Assembly (NCBI RefSeq): GCF_007644105.1
Contig: NZ_VFAC01000017.1
Location: 23,292 to 87,291 of the forward strand
Length of the DNA: 64,000 nucleotides
From: Elioraea rosea
GTDB lineage: Bacteria; Pseudomonadota; Alphaproteobacteria; Acetobacterales; Acetobacteraceae
Direction of reading: 5' to 3'
Shown: positions 10,131 to 17,348 of the stretch, piece by piece
How positions within the stretch are numbered: position 1 is the first letter of the stretch
Layout of the letters: every line of letters begins with the position of its first letter
Program-made: the position numbers and the translations under genes
Notes under the pieces: generated by a model
Database searches by the model: none
Told to the model about the DNA's origin: nothing
Seen by the model: the letters and a program-made list of their open reading frames with translations, nothing else

Positions 10131-11699
10131 ATGCAGGAGCCGCCCCCACCCCCGGCGCGGCGCGGCGTGCTCAGCCTCTGCGTGATGCTCGCCGTGATCA
10201 TGCAGATCCTCGACACGACGATGGCGACGATCGCGCTGCCCTACATGATGGGCTCGCTGTCCGCGACGATCGACCAGATCAACTGGGTGCTCACCTCCTA
10301 CATCGTCGCCGCCGCGATCTCGACGCCGCTCAGCGGCTATCTCGCGGGCCGCTTCGGGCGCCGCACCGTCCTGATGGTGACGATCACCGGCTTCACGATC
10401 AGCTCGATGCTGTCCGGCATGGCGGGCTCGCTCGAGCAGATGGTGGTGTTCCGGCTGATGCAGGGCGCGTTCGGCGCGCCGCTCGTTCCGCTGTCGCAGG
10501 CGACGATGCTCGACAGCTACCCGCGCGAACAGCACGGCTCGGCGATGGCGCTGTTCGGCGTGGGCGTGATGGTCGGGCCGGTGCTCGGGCCAACCTTGGG
10601 TGGGATCCTCACCGAATACCTGCACTGGCGCTGGGTGTTCTACATCAACGTGCCGGTCGGCGCGGTGGCGTTCCTCGGCATCTCCACGGTGATGCCGCGC
10701 AGCGCGCCCAGCCGCGTCGGATTCGACTGGTTCGGCTTCGCAACGCTCGGCATCGCCGTCGGCTCGTTCCAGCTGATGCTCGACCGTGGCGAGCGCCTGA
10801 ACTGGTTCGATTCCTCGCTCATCGTCACGCTCGCCGCCCTGGCAGCGCTCGGGCTCTATCTCTTCGTCGTGCATACGGCGACGGCGAGGCGCCCCTTCAT
10901 CGACCCGCGCCTGTTCAAGGACCGCAACTTCGTCCTCGGCATGGGGTTCATCTTCGTCGTCGGCATCCTCCTGCTCGCGACGATCGCGCTCCTGTCGCCG
11001 TTCCTGCAGTCGATGCTCGGCTACCCGGTGCTGACGGCGGGGCTGATCACCTCTCCGCGCGGGGCAGGCACGATGCTGTCGATGCTTCTCGTCGGCCGGC
11101 TGATCTCGCGCTTCGACCCGCGGCTCCTGCTCGGATTCGGCTTCACCTGCGCGGCCGTGTCGCTCGCGGAGATGGCGCGCTTCACGCCGGAGGTGTCGCA
11201 GACCACGCTGATCGTCATCGGCATGATCCAGGGCTTCGGCCTCGGCTTCCTGTTCGTTCCGCTGACGACCATCACCTTCTCGACGCTGCCTGCGGACCTG
11301 CGCAACCAGGGCACGGCGATGTACAGCCTGATGCGCAATCTCGGCGCAAGCATCGGCATCGCGGTGGTGATCTTCCTGCTCGTGCGCGACACCCAGGCGA
11401 TCCAGGCCGGCCTCGTCGCGCACGTCACGCCGTTCAACCCCGCGCTTCGGCTTCCCGGCGTCGCGGAGCATTGGAACCTCGACACGGTTGGGGGGCGGAT
11501 GGCGCTGTCGGAGGAGGTGTTCCGACAGGCGCGCGCGATCGCCTATGCGCGCGACTTCGGGCGGCTCAGCCTGCTCGCGCTGGCCGCGATCCCGTTCACG
11601 CTCCTGCTGCAGCGCCCCGGGCGGGGAGCGCCCGCCGGTGGGGATCGCGTCGCGCCCGGCGACGCCCCCCGTGGCGCTACCGGAAGCGCTGGAGCCTGA
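10131..11699 (+). CDS. emrB: MFS multidrug efflux pump, DHA2 (EmrB/QacA) family
   Basis: 522 residues, about 14 transmembrane segments. Family features: acidic residue in the first helix (QILDTTMATIALPYM), INWVLTSYIVAAAI, motif A GYLAGRFGRRTVLM, and motif C-like GVMVGPVLGPTLGG. Proton-driven export of hydrophobic drugs is the known role; the actual substrate is unknown. It begins 5 nt after the adaptor gene and has a short Pro-rich N-terminus. Its last 23 nt overlap the 3' end of the convergent oxidoreductase gene, leaving no room for a terminator between them. Confidence 0.9.
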   Translation: MQEPPPPPARRGVLSLCVMLAVIMQILDTTMATIALPYMMGSLSATIDQINWVLTSYIVAAAISTPLSGYLAGRFGRRTVLMVTITGFTISSMLSGMAGSLEQMVVFRLMQGAFGAPLVPLSQATMLDSYPREQHGSAMALFGVGVMVGPVLGPTLGGILTEYLHWRWVFYINVPVGAVAFLGISTVMPRSAPSRVGFDWFGFATLGIAVGSFQLMLDRGERLNWFDSSLIVTLAALAALGLYLFVVHTATARRPFIDPRLFKDRNFVLGMGFIFVVGILLLATIALLSPFLQSMLGYPVLTAGLITSPRGAGTMLSMLLVGRLISRFDPRLLLGFGFTCAAVSLAEMARFTPEVSQTTLIVIGMIQGFGLGFLFVPLTTITFSTLPADLRNQGTAMYSLMRNLGASIGIAVVIFLLVRDTQAIQAGLVAHVTPFNPALRLPGVAEHWNLDTVGGRMALSEEVFRQARAIAYARDFGRLSLLALAAIPFTLLLQRPGRGAPAGGDRVAPGDAPRGATGSAGA

Positions 11700-12981
11700 A
11701 CCCGGACGGGTCGACGACGGGCGGCGCCCCGGTCGCGAGATCGGCCGCAAGCCTTCCCGCGCCTGGGCCGATGCCGAAGCCGTGGCCGCTGAACCCGGAG
11801 GCGACGACGAGCCCCGGCAGCGCGTCGACCGGCGAGATCACCGGAACCTCGTCCGGCGTCTGGTCGATCCAGCCGGCCCAGAGCCGGGCCGCGCCTATGC
11901 CGGCGAGCTTGGGATAGGCCGCGACGATCTCGCGCAGCGCGGGCTCGACGATGCTCGCCTTGGGCCTGGGGTCGAGCACGCGGATCCTCTCGAACACGGT
12001 CGGGCGGTCGAACGACCACGTGCCGTGCCACGCATCCGGCCCCTCGAAGAACGACCTGCCGAGGCGGAGCTCGACGAGGTTCCAGCGCTTGAACAGCGTC
12101 GGCAGGAAGTGGCGCGCGTGGCGGATTCCGGCCGGGGTCAGCTCGAGCCGCCCGCGCGCCTTCGCCGCGACGATGTAGCCGCCGTCGAGCAGCGGCGTGA
12201 GGATGAAGTCTGGCGTGTTGAGGCCGCCCGCGCTCACCCGCTCCACCGGCGTCGTTGCGAAAACGGTCGAGTGCACGGAGGCCTGCGGCATGTCGATGCC
12301 GTGGCGGCGGAGGAACATCGAGCTCCACGCCCCTCCGGCGAGGATCACCGCATCCGCCCCGATCCGCCCCTTCTCGGTGAACACGCCCGAGATGCGGCCG
12401 CCGGTCGTGTCGAGGCCACGCGCGGCGCAGTTCTGGTGGAGCGTGACGCCGAGCGCGCGCGCCGCGCGGGCCAACGCGGGGGCTGCCATCGCAGGCTCGG
12501 CGCGCCCGTCGCGCGGCGAGACGACGCCGCCGATCCAGTCCTGCTCGTTGCCGGGCGTGAGGCTCTTCGCCTCCTCCGGCCCGACGATGCGCGCCTGCAC
12601 CTGGTAGGCGCGCGCCATGTCGAGCCAGGCCTGCCACGCGGCGAGTTGCTTCGGGTCCTTGGTGACGTAGACATTGCCGTTGCGGCGGAGCCCCATGTCG
12701 GCGCCGATCTCGGCCGGCAGCCTGTCCCAGAGCTCCTGGCTGTGCTGCATGAGCGGGATCTCCCGCTCGTCTCGGTTGAAGGTGCGGCACCAGCCCCAGT
12801 TCCGGCTCGACTGCTCGCCCGCCACGACACCTTTCTCGAGGAGCGCGACCGAGTGGCCGCGCCTGGCGAGCGCATAGGCGGCGGCGACCCCGATCATGCC
12901 TGCGCCGATGATCACGACATCCGCCCTCGCGGGAAGAGAGGCATCGCTCTCGACCAGATCGAGGTTCCGCGTGGCGACCAT
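11677..12981 (-). CDS. FAD-dependent oxidoreductase, DAO (glycine/sarcosine/D-amino-acid oxidase) family
   Basis: ATG at 12981 with GAAGGGGGG upstream; 434 residues. Dinucleotide-binding motif IIGAGMIGVAAAYALARRG near residue 25, then LLEKGVVAGEQSSRNWGW, where the SSRN(W/G)G pattern is typical of DAO-family amine oxidases. The C-terminal GFSGHGFGIGPGAGRLAADL closes the FAD site. It probably oxidises a secondary amine or D-amino acid; the substrate is not predictable. No partner dehydrogenase or electron-transfer subunit is next to it. The 3' end overlaps the convergent MFS gene by 23 nt. A 76-nt gap separates it from the regulator upstream on the same strand. Confidence 0.85.
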   Translation of the reverse strand: MVATRNLDLVESDASLPARADVVIIGAGMIGVAAAYALARRGHSVALLEKGVVAGEQSSRNWGWCRTFNRDEREIPLMQHSQELWDRLPAEIGADMGLRRNGNVYVTKDPKQLAAWQAWLDMARAYQVQARIVGPEEAKSLTPGNEQDWIGGVVSPRDGRAEPAMAAPALARAARALGVTLHQNCAARGLDTTGGRISGVFTEKGRIGADAVILAGGAWSSMFLRRHGIDMPQASVHSTVFATTPVERVSAGGLNTPDFILTPLLDGGYIVAAKARGRLELTPAGIRHARHFLPTLFKRWNLVELRLGRSFFEGPDAWHGTWSFDRPTVFERIRVLDPRPKASIVEPALREIVAAYPKLAGIGAARLWAGWIDQTPDEVPVISPVDALPGLVVASGFSGHGFGIGPGAGRLAADLATGAPPVVDPSGFRLQRFR

Positions 12982-13057
12982 CAGCCCCCCTTCGTGCCCG
13001 TTGCGTGCCGCAGCATGCCGCGCACGCAGCGTTTCGTCATGACCCCGGCGGGGGAAC

Positions 13058-13381
13058 TCAGGCCTCCGATGCGCAGTAGAGGCGATGCAGCGTGTCGAGC
13101 ATCGCCCGGACCTCGTCGTTCGCCACGCGGTAGTAGATCGTCTGGCCCTCGCGGCGCGTCGCCACGAGGCGAAGGGCGCGCATCCGGGCGAGATGCTGCG
13201 ACAGAGCCGCCGGGGCGAGGCCGACGAGGTTTGCGAGTTCGCCGACGGATTTCTCGCCGCCATGCAGGTGGCAGAGCGCCATGAGCCGCCGACCATTGGC
13301 GAGCGCGCCAAGCAGGCGGGAGGCGTCCGCGAGCCGTGGCTCGATCGCCGACGGCGAGACAGGGAGGGAAGCAGCTTTCAT
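13058..13381 (-). CDS. bigR: ArsR-family repressor, BigR/SqrR-type persulfide sensor
   Basis: 107 residues, one winged-helix domain. The recognition region VGLAPAALSQHLARMRALRL and wing TRREGQTIYYRV match the BigR/SqrR/YgaV branch rather than metal sensors. There are exactly two cysteines, C37 in LMALCHLHGG and C103 in LHRLYCAS, at the positions that form the polysulfide bridge in SqrR and BigR. From family knowledge, sulfane sulfur links them and releases DNA. The gene is divergent from a DUF2892-YeeE-YedE operon, and the intergenic palindrome 13391-13412 is the obvious operator. Autorepression is likely because the palindrome also sits 10 nt before its own ATG. Confidence 0.85.
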   Translation of the reverse strand: MKAASLPVSPSAIEPRLADASRLLGALANGRRLMALCHLHGGEKSVGELANLVGLAPAALSQHLARMRALRLVATRREGQTIYYRVANDEVRAMLDTLHRLYCASEA

Positions 13382-13382
13382 C

Positions 13383-13412
13383 TTGACACCTTAGTATATT
13401 CGCAGATACTAA
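13383..13412 (+). promoter_or_regulatory. Promoter and palindromic operator of the sulfur operon
   Basis: TTGACA (13383-13388) is a perfect -35 box for the rightward operon; a TACTAA-type -10 lies about 18 nt downstream. Overlapping the spacer and -10 is an inverted repeat, TTAGTAT at 13391-13397 and ATACTAA at 13406-13412, separated by 8 nt. The site is AT-rich in a very GC-rich region and lies between the repressor gene and its probable targets, as BigR boxes do. A repressor bound here would block RNA polymerase. Confidence 0.72.
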
Positions 13413-13439
13413 TCTATAGGTTCATCAGAGGAGGCCAGC

Positions 13440-13667
13440 ATGGTCGCCAATATCGGCTCGCTCGACAGGACGGTCCGCTTCGTGCTCGGGGCGGTCCTGC
13501 TCGCAGCCCCCTTCGTTCCCCCGGCGGCCGCCGCGCTTGCCAACCTCGGCGCCTGGCGCTACGCGGTCGCGGCCGTCGGCGCAGTCCTTATTCTCACCGC
13601 CCTTCTGCGCGTCTGCCCCGCCTATTCGCTGTTCGGCATCCGCACCTGCGAGATCGGCAGGTCCTGA
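13440..13667 (+). CDS. DUF2892 small inner-membrane protein (YgaP C-terminal-like)
   Basis: 75 residues with AGAGGAGG six nt before the ATG. The opening NIGSLDRTVRFVLGAVLLAA and the closing CPAYSLFGIRTC are the DUF2892 pattern, with two hydrophobic helices between. In YgaP this membrane domain is fused to a rhodanese; here it stands alone. It is the first gene of the operon facing the BigR-like repressor, so a role in handling sulfane sulfur at the membrane is likely (inference). The next start codon follows after one base. Confidence 0.82.
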   Translation: MVANIGSLDRTVRFVLGAVLLAAPFVPPAAAALANLGAWRYAVAAVGAVLILTALLRVCPAYSLFGIRTCEIGRS

Positions 13668-13668
13668 C

Positions 13669-14097
13669 GTGACGGCGACGGAGTTCACACCGCTCGCCTC
13701 GCTTCTCGGAGGCGGGCTGATCGGCCTCGCCGCCGTGATGCTGTTCGCAAGCCACGGCCGCATCGCCGGCATCAGCGGCATCGCCTCGCGGCTGATCCTG
13801 CCCGAGCCGGGCGGTGACCGATGGGGGCGGTTCGCCTTCATCGCGGGCCTCGTGGCCGCGCCGATGCTCGTCGCCGCCGCCAGCGGCGAGGCGGTGCACC
13901 AGACCATCGCTGCGGCAACACCGGTGCTGGTCGCGGCAGGGCTGCTCGTCGGGTTTGGGGCTGTCCTCGGCAACGGATGCACCTCCGGCCACGGCGTGTG
14001 CGGCCTCGCGCGGCTCTCCGTCCGCTCCCTGGTCGCGACGGCCGTGTTCATGGCAGCCGGGCTTGCCACCGTGTTCCTCACGAGGCACGTGCTGTGA
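13669..14097 (+). CDS. YeeE/YedE-family sulfur transporter subunit (DUF395, PmpA-like)
   Basis: GTG at 13669 (one base after the previous stop), 142 residues and about four membrane helices. It contains the YeeE/YedE signature GNGCTSGHGVCGLARLS, whose cysteines conduct thiosulfate in the structurally known TsuA family. A second conserved element, FASHGRIAGISGI, is also present. This is a half-size protein; the other half is the next gene, which overlaps by 4 nt. The pair corresponds to the PmpA/PmpB type regulated by BigR-like repressors in other proteobacteria. Confidence 0.87.
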   Translation: MTATEFTPLASLLGGGLIGLAAVMLFASHGRIAGISGIASRLILPEPGGDRWGRFAFIAGLVAAPMLVAAASGEAVHQTIAAATPVLVAAGLLVGFGAVLGNGCTSGHGVCGLARLSVRSLVATAVFMAAGLATVFLTRHVL

Positions 14098-14558
14098 GGG
14101 GCGCGCTCTCCATCGCCGCGCAGTTCGTCGCCGGGCTCGTCTTCGGCCTCGGGCTGATCCTTGCCGGCATGGCGGACCCCGCGAAGGTGCTCAATTTCCT
14201 CGACCTCGGCGGCATCGCCACGGGGCTGTGGGACCCGAGTCTCGCCTTCGTCCTGGGTGGCGGTGTCGCCGTCGCCTTCATCGGCTTCCGCCTTGCCCGG
14301 CGCACGGGGCGCCCGGTCTTCGCCGGGGCGTTTCCCGCCCCACCCTCGGCGCAGGTCGACCGGCAGCTGATCATCGGGCCGGCGCTGTTCGGCATCGGCT
14401 GGGGGCTCGCGGGCCTTTGCCCGGGCCCTGCCTTCGTCACGCTCGGCATCGGCAGCGGCAAGGGCATCGCCTTCGTCGCAGCGATGGTCCTCGGCATGGC
14501 CGCGGCGAGGCTCGTGCTCGACCGCCAGCCGGCAATCGGACTTCCCGCCTCGCGCTGA
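14094..14558 (+). CDS. YeeE/YedE-family sulfur transporter subunit (DUF6691, PmpB-like)
   Basis: GTG at 14094 overlapping the preceding gene by 4 nt (GTGA), 154 residues. Hydrophobic, with LILAGMADPAKVLNFLD near the N-terminus and GIGWGLAGLCPGPAFVTLG near the C-terminus, the two repeats of the DUF6691 half of a two-gene YeeE transporter. It should form one channel with the upstream protein for thiosulfate or another sulfur species. The operon apparently ends here; no persulfide dioxygenase (Blh/ETHE1), sulfide:quinone reductase or TauE-type gene follows, unlike several bigR loci. Confidence 0.85.
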   Translation: MRGALSIAAQFVAGLVFGLGLILAGMADPAKVLNFLDLGGIATGLWDPSLAFVLGGGVAVAFIGFRLARRTGRPVFAGAFPAPPSAQVDRQLIIGPALFGIGWGLAGLCPGPAFVTLGIGSGKGIAFVAAMVLGMAAARLVLDRQPAIGLPASR

Positions 14559-14636
14559 GCCGGCCGCACGGCCGTGCCTCGCTTGCGCCATGCGGCGCAT
14601 CGCGTAGCCTTCCGTCTCCTTCCCCACGGAGATGGC

Positions 14637-15944
14637 ATGGTGAGCTTCTCGAGCATGTTTGCGCAGGTCGTCGCGGTCGTCGGCGGTACGGCACTGCGGC
14701 TTCGCCGTATGCGCGACGGCGAACCGACGCCCGCCTGGGGCGAGGCGCCGACCATTCCGCAGGGCAAGCCGCAAGGTGCCATCCCCACGCTCAAGATGCC
14801 GACCGCGCGCGGCTGGGACGACGGCCAGGCGCCGGTCGCCGCGCCGGGCCTCAAGGTCAATGCCTTCGCGCGGGGGCTCCAGCATCCGCGCTGGATCCAC
14901 GTGCTCGACAATGGGGACGTGCTGGTTGCCGAGGCCTCGAGCGTGCCGCGGACGAAGATGCGCAACGTGTTCGACTACGCGATGGTCAGCACGCTGCGCC
15001 GCGCGAAGGCGACGGGCGAGAGCGCGAACCGCATCACGCTCCTTCGCGACCGCGACGGCGATGGCGTGGCCGAGACACAGCTCGTGTTCCTGGAGGGGCT
15101 GAACCAGCCCTTCGGCATGGCGCAGCTCGGCGATCGCTTCTATGTCGGCAACACCGACGGCGTGGTCGAATTCCCCTACGCGCAGGGGGCGGACCGCATC
15201 ACCGCGCCAGGCCGCAAGATCGTCGACTTCAAGCCCGCCGGGCACTGGACGCGAAGCCTCCTGGCGAGCCCGGACGGGCGGAAGCTGTACGCGGGCGTCG
15301 GTTCGCTCTCCAACATTGGCGACAATGGGATGGAGGTGGAGGAGGGCCGGGCCGCGATCTGGGAGCTCGATCTCGAGACAGGCGCGAGCCGCATCTTCGC
15401 GAACGGGCTGCGCAACGCCGTCGGGCTCGCCTGGGAGCCGCGCACCGGCGTGCTGTGGACGGTTGTGAACGAGCGCGACGGCCTGGGCGACGAGACGCCG
15501 CCCGACTACCTGACCTCGGTGCAGGAGGGTGGGTTCTACGGCTGGCCCTATTGCTACTGGGACAGGGTGGTGGATGACCGCGTGCCGCAGGATCCGGAGA
15601 TGGTGGCCCGCGCGATCACGCCCGACTACGCGCTCGGTGGCCACACCGCCTCGCTCGGCCTTTGCTGGGTTCCGGCCGGAACCCTGCCCGGGTTCCCCGA
15701 GGGCATGGCGATCGGCCAGCACGGCTCGTGGAACCGCAGCACGCTGAGCGGCTACAAGCTGGTGTTCGTCCCGTTCGAGAACGGCCGCCCCTCAGGCCCG
15801 GCCCGCGACATCCTCTCGGGCTTCCTCGCGCCCGATGAGTCGGTGTCCTACGGCCGGCCGGTGGGCGTCACGCTCGGGCCGGACCGATCCCTCCTGATGG
15901 CCGACGACGTGGGGGATGTCATCTGGCGCGTGACGGGGGCATAG
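14637..15944 (+). CDS. PQQ-type sorbosone dehydrogenase family protein (beta-propeller)
   Basis: ATG at 14637 gives 435 residues. A short hydrophobic N-terminal segment (MFAQVVAVVGGTA) may anchor or export it. The propeller blades show family sequences: RGLQHPRWIHVLDNGDVLVA, RDRDGDGVAET, GLNQPFGMA, NGLRNAVGLAWEP, NERDGLGDETPPDYL and QHGSWNRS. Relatives oxidise L-sorbosone or other aldoses with PQQ in the periplasm of acetic acid bacteria. No pqq biosynthesis or cytochrome gene is adjacent, so cofactor and acceptor are inferred. It stands alone, 78 nt after the sulfur operon. Confidence 0.83.
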   Translation: MVSFSSMFAQVVAVVGGTALRLRRMRDGEPTPAWGEAPTIPQGKPQGAIPTLKMPTARGWDDGQAPVAAPGLKVNAFARGLQHPRWIHVLDNGDVLVAEASSVPRTKMRNVFDYAMVSTLRRAKATGESANRITLLRDRDGDGVAETQLVFLEGLNQPFGMAQLGDRFYVGNTDGVVEFPYAQGADRITAPGRKIVDFKPAGHWTRSLLASPDGRKLYAGVGSLSNIGDNGMEVEEGRAAIWELDLETGASRIFANGLRNAVGLAWEPRTGVLWTVVNERDGLGDETPPDYLTSVQEGGFYGWPYCYWDRVVDDRVPQDPEMVARAITPDYALGGHTASLGLCWVPAGTLPGFPEGMAIGQHGSWNRSTLSGYKLVFVPFENGRPSGPARDILSGFLAPDESVSYGRPVGVTLGPDRSLLMADDVGDVIWRVTGA

Positions 15945-16030
15945 GCGGGAGGCTGGCAGCCGTCCCCGACGGGATGGGGGTCCGCTCAGGGTCCGCTGGG
16001 GATAACCGTGCTGTCGCCGTCGCCGGGGAA

Positions 16031-16106
<76 letters not shown>

Positions 16107-16205
16107 CCGGCAGGGGCCGAGACCCCCGCAAGGCCCGGCGCTATAGCAAAGCCCCCCCAGCGTGTCGAGTGCCGGGGGAGGCGACAGGCACGCCCGAGCG
16201 GCAGG

Positions 16206-17348
16206 TCAGGCCTGCTGCTCGCCCTCGATCTCGACGTCCCGGTGCACGTGCACGCTCATCAGCACGCCGAAGCCGATCATCACCGTGATCATCGCCGACC
16301 CGCCGTGGCTGACCAGCGGAAGCGGCACGCCACCGACCGGGATCGCCCCCATCACCATCGCGATGTTGACGAAAACGTAGAGGAAGAAATTGGTGGTGAT
16401 GCCCACCGCCACCAGCCGGCCGAACTGGTGGCGGCAGGAGAAGGCCATCGCGAGCCCGTTGAGCACCACGAGCAGGTTGAGGCCGAGCAGCGCCGCGGCA
16501 CCGGCGAAGCCGAACTCCTCGGCCAGCATGGTAAAGATGAAGTCGGTCTGCTTCTCGGGCAGGAAGTTCAGCTGGCTCTGCGTTCCCTGCACGAAGCCCT
16601 GGCCGAACATGCCGCCCGAGCCGAGCGCGATCTTCGACTGGATGATGTGATAGCCGGTACCGAGCGGGTCGCTCTCCGGGTTCAGGAAGGTGAGGATCCG
16701 GTTCTTCTGGTAGTCGTGCAGGCTCTCGTAGGCGATCGGCGCAGCGACGGCGACGGCCCCGCCGACGAGCGCGAACTTCCAGAGCCTGACGCCGGCGACG
16801 AACAGCATCACGCCCGCGAGCATGCAGGTGATCAGCGCGTTGCCGAGGTTGGGCTGGCGCAGGACCATCACGACCGGCACGGCCACCGCGATCAGCGGCG
16901 GAATCAGGAAGAGCGGGTTCCCCACCCGCTCGATGCTCGCGCGGTGGAACCAGGAGGCGAGAGCGATCACGAGGAAGATCTTCATCAGCTCGGAGGGCTG
17001 CACCTGGATCGGGCCGAGATCGAGCCAACGCTGCGCCCCCTTGCCCACCGCGCCATGCAGCGCGACGAGAACGAGAAGCCCGATGCCGAGGAGATAGAGC
17101 GGCCAGGCGAGCTTCAGGATCAGGCGGATGTCGACGAGCGCGATCGAGAGCATCAGCAGCACGCCGAAGCCGAAGCGCAGGCCGTGGCGGAAGGCCCAGG
17201 GCTCCGGGCTACCGCCGGCGGCGGAATAGAGCATCGCGTAGCCCGTGCCGGCGAGAAGGCAGAGCAGGACGATGAAGGGCCAGCTCACCGAGGCAAGCTT
17301 CTCGCCGAAACCCATGCCGCGGTCGCGCGTGAGCGTCCGCTGCATCAT
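16206..17348 (-). CDS. rodA: SEDS peptidoglycan glycosyltransferase RodA (elongasome)
   Basis: ATG at 17348 overlaps the mrdA stop by 4 nt; 380 residues, about ten membrane helices. SEDS signatures include AQRWLDLGPIQVQPSELMKI, RQPNLGNALI, ESDPLGTGYHIIQSKIALGS, FLPEKQTDFIFTMLAEEFGF and the closing GGVPLPLVSHGGSAMI. The Asp in EKQTDFIF is the essential residue of RodA/FtsW polymerases. It polymerises lipid II into glycan strands along the side wall with its partner PBP2, encoded immediately upstream. Last gene of mreB-mreC-mreD-mrdA-rodA. Confidence 0.95.
   Translation of the reverse strand: MMQRTLTRDRGMGFGEKLASVSWPFIVLLCLLAGTGYAMLYSAAGGSPEPWAFRHGLRFGFGVLLMLSIALVDIRLILKLAWPLYLLGIGLLVLVALHGAVGKGAQRWLDLGPIQVQPSELMKIFLVIALASWFHRASIERVGNPLFLIPPLIAVAVPVVMVLRQPNLGNALITCMLAGVMLFVAGVRLWKFALVGGAVAVAAPIAYESLHDYQKNRILTFLNPESDPLGTGYHIIQSKIALGSGGMFGQGFVQGTQSQLNFLPEKQTDFIFTMLAEEFGFAGAAALLGLNLLVVLNGLAMAFSCRHQFGRLVAVGITTNFFLYVFVNIAMVMGAIPVGGVPLPLVSHGGSAMITVMIGFGVLMSVHVHRDVEIEGEQQA

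Noticed and set aside
13425..15722. A 765-codon minus-strand frame across the sulfur operon and sorbosone dehydrogenase
   Set aside because: It is antisense to four genes with clear motifs and shows no domain of its own.
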